Below are positions 1-8,141 of a stretch of DNA of 38,710 nt, piece by piece. The first letter of the stretch is position 1; each line of letters opens with the position of its first letter. A program made the position numbers and the translations under genes. The stretch lies in contig JAFMDF010000057.1 of NCBI GenBank assembly GCA_017857395.1, positions 1 to 38,710 on the forward strand, in the 5' to 3' direction. Below the pieces are notes generated by a model, which had not been told where the DNA came from, did no database searches, and saw only the letters and a list, made by a program, of their open reading frames with translations. The DNA is from Bacteroidota bacterium. Its GTDB lineage: Bacteria; Bacteroidota; Bacteroidia; Chitinophagales; Saprospiraceae.

Positions 1-133
1 CGGGTAAATTTTCAGATGCTCTCAGAGCTTAATCAACCGAATTAATACACGATCAACTGGCGAATAAAAATTAACAAAAAATAAAGGATACTTCTCTAAA
101 ATTTTCCTTTCTTTGGGTGAAAATTGAAAAGTT

Positions 134-166
134 AAATGGTTAAGTACGTTTTGTTCTTAACCATTT
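134..166. repeat. 11-bp perfect hairpin upstream of the thioesterase gene
   Basis: Arms 134-144 (AAATGGTTAAG) and 156-166 (CTTAACCATTT) are exact inverted copies separated by 11 nt. The structure ends 35 nt before the thioesterase start codon. It could be a terminator of an upstream gene lying outside the window or a leader hairpin; no long T-run follows it. Confidence 0.6.
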
Positions 167-201
167 ATCATTTATAGTTCATCATTCATCGTTCCCAAAA
201 A

Positions 202-948
202 ATGCCACTTCACCCACAGTTAATCAAAACCGAACCGTTCACCATTCGCACTTACGAAATCGACAATCGTAAACAAGCGACTGTTCCCGCTCTAGTCAAA
301 TTAATGCACGAAGCAGCCATGCAAAATGTCATTGATTTAAATCTATCCGTTTGGGATTTAGAACCGCATCAAATTTCGTGGGTCTTAATGCGCAAAAATC
401 TAATCATTCATCAATTGCCCAATTTAGGTGAACAAATAAAAGTGGTGACGCATTGTGCAGGATTTGAGAAATATTTCACCTACCGAGATTATAAAATATA
501 CAACCAACAAGATGAATTATTAGCCTCCGCAGCCTCCACTTGGTTGTTAATGGATACCGTCAAAAGACGCATGGCAAGAATTCCAGACTTTATACAAGCT
601 TTGGAATGCCCGCCAGAAAATGAATGCTTACCTAGACCAAAAAATAAATTACCCAAGTTTGAAAAGGCGGACTTATCCAAGACCTTTACTGTTGGTTGGT
701 ATGATTTAGATTTTAATCAGCATTTAAATAATGTCTTTTATTTGCAATGGATTTTAGAAACGATACCAGATGAATTATTGCTCAATGGCCGCTTGAAACG
801 GATTGATATTATTTATAAGCTAGAATGCCAATGGAAAGAGGAAGTGGTCTGTGAGACGCAGCTTGTTGCCGATGGGCATTTGTTGCATCGCTTGGTTCGG
901 AAGTCGGATGGGAAGCAACTGAGTATGGCGGAGAGTTGGTGGAGTTAA
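202..948 (+). CDS. Acyl-ACP thioesterase (FatA/FatB-like, double hot-dog)
   Basis: 248 aa, soluble and without a signal peptide. It is predicted to hydrolyse acyl-ACP to free fatty acid, ending or diverting fatty acid synthesis in the cytoplasm. Two hot-dog halves are visible, residues about 10-135 and 160-248. The second half carries the family motif with D168, N172 and H174 followed by LNN, where the Asn and His are expected catalytic residues. The length is typical of bacterial members. The ATG at 202 is preceded by a pyrimidine-rich tract and no clear Shine-Dalgarno, as is common in Bacteroidota. The gene converges on the ABC transporter gene and the two stop codons overlap (945-948), so both genes end in the same few bases. 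Chain-length specificity cannot be read from the sequence. Confidence 0.88.
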   Translation: MPLHPQLIKTEPFTIRTYEIDNRKQATVPALVKLMHEAAMQNVIDLNLSVWDLEPHQISWVLMRKNLIIHQLPNLGEQIKVVTHCAGFEKYFTYRDYKIYNQQDELLASAASTWLLMDTVKRRMARIPDFIQALECPPENECLPRPKNKLPKFEKADLSKTFTVGWYDLDFNQHLNNVFYLQWILETIPDELLLNGRLKRIDIIYKLECQWKEEVVCETQLVADGHLLHRLVRKSDGKQLSMAESWWS

Positions 949-2705
949 CTAACATGCTCCAAAAACTGCATCTCATACAACTCCTTATAATGCCCATTCT
1001 CTAATTTCAATAATTCCTCATGCGGTCCTAATTCTTTAATTTGTCCTTTTTCTAAAACCATAATATTATCGGCATGTCGAATGGTTGATAAACGGTGAGC
1101 GATAATGATAGAAGTCCGTTTTTCTATCAAAGTTTCTATAGCGTATTGAATAACCGATTCTGTTTCAGGGTCAATCGAAGAAGTCGCTTCATCTAAAATC
1201 AAAATATCTGGGTCAAATACTAAAGCTCGAACAAAAGAAATTAATTGCCGTTGTCCCATCGAAAGGGTCGCACCACGTTCCATCACCTCATAATCATAAC
1301 CATTAGGCAGTTTCATAATAAATTCGTGTGCGCCAATCATTTTAGCTGCCTCAATAACTTGTTCCTTAGAAATAGAATTATCTCTTAAAGTAATATTTTC
1401 AAAGACGGAACCTGAGAATAAAAAGACATCTTGTAAAACAACTGCTGTGCGTTGGCGCAAAGCCAATAATTCATAATCTTTAATATTGATACCGTCAATC
1501 ATAATCTTCCCCGCATTCAATTCATAAAAGCGATTGAGGATATTGATAATCGTAGATTTACCTGAACCTGTACTACCGACAATTGCCAAAGTCTCTCCAG
1601 CATTGACTTTGAAACTCAAATCTTTTAAGACATATTCTTCGTCGATATACGCAAAATCTACCTTATGGAAAGCCAAATCTCCTTTTAACCTAGTCGGCTG
1701 AATAGTCCCTTTATTTTCAATTTGTTGATTATTATCCAAAACCGTAAAAACTCTATCTGCTGCCACCAAGCCCATCTGTAGCGTGTTAAACTTATCCGCT
1801 AACATCCGCATCGGTCGGAATAACATGGACAGAAATATAGGAAAAGCAATCAACGCACCCAAAGTTACATCCCCACTAATCACCCCTCTTGCGCCATACC
1901 AAACCATTAGACCTAAAGCCGCCGCCGAAATGATTTCTACTACAGGAAAAAAGATGGCGTAATACAAGATGGCATTTAAATTAGCTTTAGTATAGGCCTT
2001 ATTAATTTTCTTGAAATGCTCCATCTCAGATTGCTCCTGATTGAAGATTTGTACAATTCGCATACCCGTTATCCGTTCTTGTAAATAGGCATTCATTCGA
2101 GAAATCTGCGTTCGGACGACTTGGTAGGAAGCTTTTACTTTCTCCTTAAAAATATAAGTGGCGATAATTAAAAAAGGCATGGTTACTAAACAGACCAAAG
2201 TCAATTCAATACTCGTGTAAAACATAATTGCCAAAACGGCAAACAAGGTCAATAAATCGGCTAAAATGGTAATTACACCCTGAGAAAACACCGTATTAAT
2301 CGTTTCAATATCATTAATTGTTCGAGTTGTAGAAGTGCCAATTGGGGTTGTGTCAAAGTATTTTAATTTAAGGCTAATAATTTGTTGAAAGACACTCACT
2401 CGAAGGTCTTTGATAATAGATTGACCTAACCAACTAGTTGCATAAATAAATGCATATTGTAAAACCACATTTAATACCAATAAAATAGCGATTAATACTG
2501 CAATTCTAGTCATTCCGTCAATATCATATTTGAAAATATAATCATCAACCATCACCTTAATTAAGTAGGGACGAAGCGTTGATAAAGGGGCAAGGACAAC
2601 CGCTAAAATGCCTGCTGTAATAAAGATACCCTTATAAGGTTTTGCTAAGGCAATAACTCGGGTGAATAGTTCGTAATCAAATTTTTGCGGTTGTTGTTGA
2701 CTCAT
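945..2705 (-). CDS. ABC exporter, fused TMD-NBD (MsbA/LmrA-like)
   Basis: 586 aa. The N-terminal half (about 20-310) has six predicted membrane helices of the type I exporter fold. The C-terminal half is the nucleotide-binding domain with Walker A GSTGSGKS (about 377-384), Q-loop in VVLQDVF, signature LSMGQRQ (about 481-487), Walker B ILILDEATSS (501 on) and H-loop AHR (about 540). It works as a homo- or heterodimeric half transporter in the inner membrane. The substrate (lipid, drug or peptide) is not decided by the sequence. MsbA itself cannot be assigned, since Bacteroidota carry several paralogues. The gene stands alone, transcribed away from the Nudix gene and convergent with the thioesterase gene. 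Confidence 0.9.
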   Translation of the reverse strand: MSQQQPQKFDYELFTRVIALAKPYKGIFITAGILAVVLAPLSTLRPYLIKVMVDDYIFKYDIDGMTRIAVLIAILLVLNVVLQYAFIYATSWLGQSIIKDLRVSVFQQIISLKLKYFDTTPIGTSTTRTINDIETINTVFSQGVITILADLLTLFAVLAIMFYTSIELTLVCLVTMPFLIIATYIFKEKVKASYQVVRTQISRMNAYLQERITGMRIVQIFNQEQSEMEHFKKINKAYTKANLNAILYYAIFFPVVEIISAAALGLMVWYGARGVISGDVTLGALIAFPIFLSMLFRPMRMLADKFNTLQMGLVAADRVFTVLDNNQQIENKGTIQPTRLKGDLAFHKVDFAYIDEEYVLKDLSFKVNAGETLAIVGSTGSGKSTIINILNRFYELNAGKIMIDGINIKDYELLALRQRTAVVLQDVFLFSGSVFENITLRDNSISKEQVIEAAKMIGAHEFIMKLPNGYDYEVMERGATLSMGQRQLISFVRALVFDPDILILDEATSSIDPETESVIQYAIETLIEKRTSIIIAHRLSTIRHADNIMVLEKGQIKELGPHEELLKLENGHYKELYEMQFLEHVS

Positions 2706-3037
2706 GAAAGGATTTATATGTAATCTATGTTGCGAGTTACTTGTTGCGAATTATATACAGTTTTGCATTAATTCAGAATAAATAGTTTGATTTTTAACTG
2801 CTACTACTCAAATTTCACTAATTTCTGAACTTGCAAATCTTAAGCTACAACTTGAGTTATATGATTAAAAATTGTAAAAATAACAGTTTTTTAGGGCTAA
2901 AGTTCCGTTGGAGAAAGAAATTATTAGGAGTGGCTGATTATAGTTTAGCCAATGCACAACTCGAAACCCAAAACTTACCCAATTTCTAGTATAAAAATAC
3001 TACTTTTGATTATCAAATAGATTAAACCAATTTTAAT
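2706..3037. other. Divergent intergenic region without a recognised gene
   Basis: 332 bp between the start of the ABC exporter (minus) and the Nudix gene (plus). It must hold both promoters. TACTTTTG at 3001-3008 fits the Bacteroidota -7 box (TAnnTTTG) for the Nudix gene, 29 nt before its ATG, but no clear TTG lies at the -33 position. No open frame with coding character was found. Confidence 0.5.
3001..3008 (+). promoter_or_regulatory. Candidate -7 box of the Nudix gene
   Basis: TACTTTTG fits the Bacteroidota consensus TAnnTTTG and lies about 30 nt upstream of the ATG at 3038. The -33 element is weak, so this is a modest call. Confidence 0.4.
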
Positions 3038-3523
3038 ATGAAATTTAACTACTGTCCTACCTGCACTACGCCCTTGGCGATTAACGAAGAAAATTATCTC
3101 GGTTGTACCAATCGGGAATGTAGTTTTGTACATTATCAAAACCCAACACCTGTAGTAGGGGCGATTGTAGAATACAAAGATGAGACGATTGTTTTGGTAC
3201 AAAATGTAGGTTGGCCTCCAACATGGTATGCTTTAGTGACTGGTTTTTTAGAAAAAAATGAACATCCAGCCGAAGCAGTCTTAAGGGAAGTGAAAGAAGA
3301 AACAGGTTTGGATGCAGAGATTGTTTCTTTTAGAGGGCATTATTCCTTTGAACGCATGAATCAAATCATTATCATTTATCATGTCAAAGCTTCTGGCCCA
3401 ATCAATATTGATAAAACAGAAATTGCAGATTATAAAGTTGTACCAATCGCCAAAGCAAAGAGTTGGCCACAAGCTACAGGAATTGCTTTGCAAGAATGGT
3501 TAGTAGAACGACGAGGATACTGA
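3038..3523 (+). CDS. Nudix hydrolase with N-terminal zinc ribbon (NudC-like, short)
   Basis: 161 aa. Residues 1-30 form a zinc ribbon with C6, C9, C23 and C28. The Nudix box is canonical: G69, E75, R83-E84, E87-E88 and G90-L91 (pattern GX5EX7REUXEEXGU). It hydrolyses a nucleoside diphosphate linked to another moiety with a divalent metal. The zinc ribbon plus Nudix order resembles the C-terminal two thirds of NADH pyrophosphatase NudC, but the protein lacks the N-terminal NudC domain and the typical SQPWPFPxS motif, so NADH or NAD-RNA specificity is not supported. It is a single gene with no obvious partner. Confidence 0.85.
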   Translation: MKFNYCPTCTTPLAINEENYLGCTNRECSFVHYQNPTPVVGAIVEYKDETIVLVQNVGWPPTWYALVTGFLEKNEHPAEAVLREVKEETGLDAEIVSFRGHYSFERMNQIIIIYHVKASGPINIDKTEIADYKVVPIAKAKSWPQATGIALQEWLVERRGY

Positions 3524-3637
3524 TACTGATGAGTGATGAGTTTCGGCGTAACAGATAACTGAAAACCTTAAGAATTAATTAACAGCATCTAGCCAATGAT
3601 TAGCAGCCGCTAAGCCATTCCTTTTCGTTTTTAATTT

Positions 3638-3645
3638 TAGTTTTG
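3638..3645 (+). promoter_or_regulatory. Candidate -7 box of the TonB-C/TPR gene
   Basis: TAGTTTTG matches TAnnTTTG and lies 52 nt before the ATG at 3697. No TTG was seen at the right distance upstream. Confidence 0.35.
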
Positions 3646-3696
3646 CGGTCGAGGATTCCCATCATCAACCAATTTTTTTACTATTAACAATTTAGC

Positions 3697-4788
3697 ATGA
3701 AAACTTTTTTTACAAGTTTACTCTTATTTTTTGCTGCCTCTGCGTTTGGTCAAACCGAAGATGTCGACACTTCTAAAGTTTATCCCGTAGCAGAATATAT
3801 GCCGATGGTGTCCAATTGTGCGGCATGGGATACTACTTATCAAGTGCAGCGACAATGCTCGCAAGAAGTTTTATTAAAATTCATTTATGCCAATGTTCAA
3901 TATCCTGATTCTGCTCGATTACAAGGCGTGGAAGGGACCGTTGTGATTCATTTTGTCGTCAATCCCGATAGTACCATTAGTGATGCTACCATTGTTAGAG
4001 ATATTGGCGGTGGTTGTGGAGATGCAGCTTTATCCGTTATTAATGCCTTAAACCCTTTGGGCTTGAAATGGGCGCCAGGTAAACAAAAAGGAGTGCCTGT
4101 AAAAGTGGGGATAAATATGCCTGTAAAATTTAAGTTGAAGGAAATCCCTCCTTATGACATAGTAGATGGCGATACGATTTATAATACCTTCGATAAAGCA
4201 CTATCATTTACTGGAGGAGATGCCGCAATGGCAGACTTTATAGGTGAAAATCTAAAATACCCTGCTGTGGGAAATGATAGTTGTTCCGTTGGTACGGTAG
4301 AAATAAAAGCCTTAATTGAAGCAGATGGCGTAGTTCGTATTCTAGAAATGAACGACTTTAGTAATTTAGGCATGGATTATCAATTTGAAGCGATTAGTGC
4401 GACTACTGCTTCGATTGGCAAATGGGATGTGGCGGAATATAAAGGTAAAAAAGTAGCTGCAGCACATTTAATTCGCATGGATTTTAAACCTACGGTTGCC
4501 ACTTGTAAAGCAACTGTTTCTAGATTTGAACAAGCGCAAAAAATAGCCCTAGAAGGTAGTCAATTATATAATGAAGGGCAACAAGAAGCAGGCATTGCTA
4601 AATTGAGTGAGGCCATTGCACAATTTCCTGATAATACAGAATTTTTATTTGCTAGAGGTAATGCCTATTTAGATATGCAAAACTATCCTGGAGCTTGTGA
4701 AGATTTGACGAAAGTAAAAGAAGTTTTATTGGTCACTTGGGTGGATAATTTATTGCCTGTTATTTGTAAGCAGGCAGATAAAGAGTAG
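3697..4788 (+). CDS. Periplasmic protein with TonB C-terminal-type domains and TPR
   Basis: 363 aa. An N-terminal signal peptide (hydrophobic core about 3-18, cleavage near AFGQ) replaces the usual TonB membrane anchor and proline-rich spacer. Residues about 60-150 are a TonB C-terminal domain, with YPDSARLQGVEGTVVIHFVV and a closing VNMPVKF-like strand. Residues about 175-265 look like a second, diverged copy (YPAVGNDSCSVGTVEIKALI). A TPR hairpin pair follows at about 285-350. Without a membrane anchor it is unlikely to be the energy transducer itself. It may bind TonB-dependent receptors or periplasmic proteins through the TonB fold. This role is inferred from domains only. The gene is monocistronic. 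Confidence 0.75.
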   Translation: MKTFFTSLLLFFAASAFGQTEDVDTSKVYPVAEYMPMVSNCAAWDTTYQVQRQCSQEVLLKFIYANVQYPDSARLQGVEGTVVIHFVVNPDSTISDATIVRDIGGGCGDAALSVINALNPLGLKWAPGKQKGVPVKVGINMPVKFKLKEIPPYDIVDGDTIYNTFDKALSFTGGDAAMADFIGENLKYPAVGNDSCSVGTVEIKALIEADGVVRILEMNDFSNLGMDYQFEAISATTASIGKWDVAEYKGKKVAAAHLIRMDFKPTVATCKATVSRFEQAQKIALEGSQLYNEGQQEAGIAKLSEAIAQFPDNTEFLFARGNAYLDMQNYPGACEDLTKVKEVLLVTWVDNLLPVICKQADKE

Positions 4789-4981
4789 TTGATTTTTATT
4801 TATAATTGGAATTATCTACCAAAAAAATGATGCTAATTAATTGATAGTCAATAAAAGTGAATACTTCTCATCTTATATAGCTTGATTTGCGCTCCAAGTC
4901 TTAATCCGTTAACAGAGTTATAGAGCGTCAGATTAAAAATTAATATTAAGAAAATACTTAATATCTTGTCTAGCTCGTCAA

Positions 4982-5032
4982 ATCCGTTGCCAATTGTATA
5001 TATTGGTTGGCAACGGATGTAAGGCAACGGAT
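4982..5032. repeat. Palindrome with ATCCGTTG/CAACGGAT ends
   Basis: Left arm 4982-4993 (ATCCGTTGCCAA) pairs perfectly with 5007-5018 (TTGGCAACGGAT) across a 13-nt loop. A further direct copy of GGCAACGGAT follows at 5023-5032. The same terminal octamers bound the larger hairpin at 17317-17386. Confidence 0.7.
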
Positions 5033-5120
5033 ATGATTACTTTTTTAACTGACTGTCTATAAATGAATTAATGCATTGGCATACTTTCCTTTTTCCTTTA
5101 TATATTATTTTATCTTTTCT

Positions 5121-5352
5121 TCATCCAGATGGTAATTCTCCGATGTAAGTAATTGGCGTATCAGCATCAATGGTTTTACCCAAACTTTTTCCATAAAAGC
5201 TTACTTCAAGAGTAGCATAATGGCTTACTCCGTTGATTCATCGACTATTTTTCCATTGAAAGTATTAATTTGAGTAGCTAATTATCCAAGTAATAACAGA
5301 TTAAAAATAAAGGTTAAACTACTTTTTATCAGACTTTTAATTTTATGGTTAT
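5121..5352 (-). pseudogene. Decayed small secreted-protein gene
   Basis: Read on the minus strand, one frame (about 5350 down to 5228) gives a signal-peptide-like stretch (KSLIKSSLTFIFNLLLLG), an in-frame TAA at 5282-5284, then LATQINTFNGKIVDEST. A second frame (about 5240 down to 5121) continues with VSHYATLEVSFYGKSLGK and ends ITYIGELPSG before TGA at 5121. An AGGAGG lies upstream at about 5365, but the expected ATG reads ATA. The pattern of a start lesion, one stop and one frameshift with plausible protein on both sides indicates a small gene of roughly 75 codons in decay. The family is not recognised. Small size makes chance similarity possible. Confidence 0.45.
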
Positions 5353-5444
5353 GATATTCTTAAACCTCCTTCCCATTTCTTTGTTTAGTAGCTACAAATT
5401 ACAAAAGTAAACCAACCATCTTTCAAATTATCCAACAATCCTAC

Positions 5445-5452
5445 TACCTTTG
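5445..5452 (+). promoter_or_regulatory. Candidate -7 box of fni
   Basis: TACCTTTG matches TAnnTTTG and lies 23 nt before the fni ATG, giving a very short leader. The same octamer sits before the genes at 22134 and 33117. Confidence 0.5.
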
Positions 5453-5475
5453 CAAAAGGTATAATTTGTACATAT

Positions 5476-6522
5476 ATGAAGCAAGAATTAAATACGATGC
5501 CATTTACTGACGACCCAACGGCAGAAGAACGTAAAAAAGACCATATCGAATTAGCGTTTAAATCGCAGATTGGACTTGACCGATTGGATAAGCGCTTTGC
5601 TTATGAACCTTTGTTTGCGGCACATCCTGTCAAAGGTACGCCTTATGGTAGCATTCCTTTTTTTGGCAAAACCATGCAAGCGCCAGTTTGGGTATCAAGC
5701 ATGACGGGCGGCACAAAAATGGCGAATACTATTAACCATAATTTAGCTAAAGTTTGTGGGGAATTTGGAATGGGCATGGGCTTAGGGTCTTGCCGAGGTT
5801 TGTTATATAGTGATGAGTATTTAAAGGATTTTGCAGTGCGGCCGTTAATTGGCGATGATTTGCCGTTGTACGCTAATTTGGGGATTGCGCAATTAGAACA
5901 ATTAATCGAGCAAAATGAATTATATCGGATAACTCAATTATTGGATAAATTAGCAGCGGATGGTTTGATTATTCATATTAACCCTTTTCAAGAATGGATG
6001 CAGCCAGAAGGCGACCAATATAAAAAACCAGCTTTAGAGACTATTATAACTATTTTAGAAAAAATGGATATTAAAATAATTGTCAAAGAAGTGGGGCAAG
6101 GCATGGGTTATAAAAGTTTAAAAGCCTTATTACAATTACCTTTAGCCGCAGTAGATTTTGCAGCAAGTGGCGGCACTAACTTTTCGATGGTCGAATTATT
6201 AAGAAGTGATGAGACCAAACAAGCAGCTTATAATAATTTAGCACATGTTGGGCATTCGGCAGATGAAATGGTCGATTTATGTAATCAAATTAAAGCAGAA
6301 TTAGGTAATAAAGTGCTTTGTCAGCAATTGATTATTTCTGGTGGCGTACAAGATTTTTTGGATGGCTATTATTTGATTGAGAAAGCTAATTTTGCTGCTA
6401 TTTACGGACAAGCTTCTGGTTTTCTAAAGTATGCACAAGGTGATTATGAAACGCTTTATCAACATGTGGAACGACAGATTGAAGGATTGAAATTAGCAAA
6501 GGCTTTTTTGACGGTTAAATAA
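5476..6522 (+). CDS. fni: Type 2 isopentenyl-diphosphate delta-isomerase
   Basis: 348 aa cytoplasmic FMN enzyme interconverting isopentenyl and dimethylallyl diphosphate. Family marks are the N-terminal RKKDH (19-23), the MTGGT phosphate/FMN loop (76-80) and the active-site NPFQE...PEGD stretch (169-180) with the proton-handling Gln (Q172) and metal-binding Glu (E173). The length is normal. The class II HMG-CoA reductase follows on the same strand after 195 bp, so two mevalonate-pathway steps are linked, although a strong hairpin (6548-6618) stands between them. The start ATG at 5476 is 23 nt downstream of a good -7 box. Confidence 0.93.
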   Translation: MKQELNTMPFTDDPTAEERKKDHIELAFKSQIGLDRLDKRFAYEPLFAAHPVKGTPYGSIPFFGKTMQAPVWVSSMTGGTKMANTINHNLAKVCGEFGMGMGLGSCRGLLYSDEYLKDFAVRPLIGDDLPLYANLGIAQLEQLIEQNELYRITQLLDKLAADGLIIHINPFQEWMQPEGDQYKKPALETIITILEKMDIKIIVKEVGQGMGYKSLKALLQLPLAAVDFAASGGTNFSMVELLRSDETKQAAYNNLAHVGHSADEMVDLCNQIKAELGNKVLCQQLIISGGVQDFLDGYYLIEKANFAAIYGQASGFLKYAQGDYETLYQHVERQIEGLKLAKAFLTVK

Positions 6523-6547
6523 TTTGATACTACAATAATCTAAAAAT

Positions 6548-6618
6548 AGCATACGACTCAGGAGCGTCGTGTTACTTGTCTATCGCAATGGTAACACGAC
6601 GCTCCTGAGTCGTATGCT
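6548..6618. repeat. Perfect 28-bp inverted repeat between fni and HMG-CoA reductase
   Basis: Arms 6548-6575 and 6591-6618 are perfect inverted copies (28 bp, beginning AGCATACGACTCAGGAGCG) around a 15-nt loop. No T-run follows, so it is not a textbook intrinsic terminator, but as RNA it would form a very stable stem in the intergenic message. Its arms are richer in G+C than the surroundings, which suggests an inserted REP-like element. Confidence 0.85.
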
Positions 6619-6717
6619 TATATATAATCCATCTATAGTTTTCATCGTAGAACCAATAATTTAAAAAATACAAATACACGTCTCTATAGGACGCAGAAAG
6701 GTAATAAAATAAACGAT

Positions 6718-8079
6718 TTGGAAAATAAGACATCACAACAACGAACTATCTCTGGCTTTTCTAAACTATCCAAAAGAGGGAAAATAAAATGGATTGTGCA
6801 AAATTTCTTTAAAGACCCTGAAGTGGTCGCTAAGGAATTAAAAAGCTACTGGTTAAGCAATGAAGACCAGCAAAAAATAATTGATGGGTTTAGTGAAAAT
6901 ACGATTAGTAATTTTTATTTGCCTTACGGAGTAGCGCCTAATTTTAAGATTAATGACGAAACGTATGTGATTCCGATGGTCACCGAAGAAAGTTCGGTAG
7001 TGGCTGCAGTTTCTAAAGCAGCCAAATTTTGGATGAGTCGAGGTGGCTTTAAAGCCGAAATATTGGGCACTAAAAAAGTGGGACAATTACATTTCTCTTG
7101 GAATGGCGATGTCGAAAAATTAAAACAAGTATTTACCGAATTAACGACTCAATTAAAAACAGCCGCCCAATCTATTACCGCCAATATGGAAAAAAGAGGC
7201 GGTGGTATTCAAGAAATAGAACTCGTTGATTTTACGGATGTCGAACCAAACTATTACCAATTACGCTGTAACTTCGAGACTTGCGATTCAATGGGCGCTA
7301 ATTTTATTAATTCCTGTTTAGAATCTTTTGGTCAGACGTTAATTCAATTTATTGCCACAAATCCTATTTTTTCAGCAGCCGAAAAAGAAGTAGTGATTAT
7401 CATGGCAATTTTGTCTAATTATACACCAGAATGTGTCGTGCGCGCTTCCGTAGAATGCCCAATCTCAGACTTAGGACAGTTTGGAGAAATAGATGCGGAA
7501 ACCTTTGCTTTCAAATTTTACAAAGCCATTCGCATTGCCGAAATCGACCCTTATCGGGCAACCACTAATAATAAAGGAATTTTTAATGGCATTGATGCAG
7601 TCGTACTAGCAACAGGCAATGATTTTCGAGCCATCGAAGCAGGTGGACATACTTATGCCGCTAAAGATGGACAATACCGTAGTTTAAGCCATTGTACTAT
7701 CGAGCATGGAATTTTTAAATTTTGGCTAGATGTGCCATTGGCTTTAGGAACAGTAGGAGGTTTAACTAGTTTGCATCCTGTTGCTAAACGGTCTTTAGAA
7801 TTATTAGGCAATCCATCAGCACAAAACTTGATGGAAATTATTGGGGTAACTGGTTTAGCACAAAATTTTGCAGCCGTCCGTTCTTTAGTAACCACGGGTA
7901 TCCAAAAAGGGCACATGAAAATGCACTTAATTAATATTTTAAATCAATTAGAAGCATCGGAAAAAGAGATAAAAGAAGCGGTGCTTTATTTTAAAGATAG
8001 GGTGGTTTCTTTTTCTGCTGTTCGAGAGTTTATACAGGTATTTAGAGAGGGGAAGCATCAGAGTCACCTGGCATACTAA
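6718..8079 (+). CDS. Hydroxymethylglutaryl-CoA reductase, class II
   Basis: 453 aa. It is soluble and lacks the membrane anchor of class I enzymes. Class II signatures are present: ENTISNF and GVAPNF near 60-76, TEESSVVAA with the catalytic Glu (about E90), DSMGAN (190-195), the catalytic Lys in NNKGIFNG (K286), Asp in GNDFRA (D302) and the C-terminal His in GHMKMH (H399). It reduces HMG-CoA to mevalonate (biosynthetic) or works in reverse (degradative); next to fni, biosynthesis is the more likely role. The start is TTG at 6718; no in-frame ATG precedes it and the leader is AT-rich with GAAAGG about 20 nt upstream. The gene converges on the Smr gene. Confidence 0.92.
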   Translation: MENKTSQQRTISGFSKLSKRGKIKWIVQNFFKDPEVVAKELKSYWLSNEDQQKIIDGFSENTISNFYLPYGVAPNFKINDETYVIPMVTEESSVVAAVSKAAKFWMSRGGFKAEILGTKKVGQLHFSWNGDVEKLKQVFTELTTQLKTAAQSITANMEKRGGGIQEIELVDFTDVEPNYYQLRCNFETCDSMGANFINSCLESFGQTLIQFIATNPIFSAAEKEVVIIMAILSNYTPECVVRASVECPISDLGQFGEIDAETFAFKFYKAIRIAEIDPYRATTNNKGIFNGIDAVVLATGNDFRAIEAGGHTYAAKDGQYRSLSHCTIEHGIFKFWLDVPLALGTVGGLTSLHPVAKRSLELLGNPSAQNLMEIIGVTGLAQNFAAVRSLVTTGIQKGHMKMHLINILNQLEASEKEIKEAVLYFKDRVVSFSAVREFIQVFREGKHQSHLAY

Positions 8080-8141
8080 TGTAACAACTGATCGCAGTTT
8101 TCCTTTACGAAAAAACGCTGTTACTGCATAATTGTTTTACC

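Larger units (their letters stand above)
4789..5475. other. Gene-poor gap with palindrome, decayed gene and fni promoter
   Basis: 687 bp between the TonB-C/TPR gene and fni. It holds the palindrome at 4982-5032, the remnant of a small minus-strand gene (5121-5352) and a fni promoter near 5445. 4789-4980 shows nothing recognisable. Confidence 0.6.
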
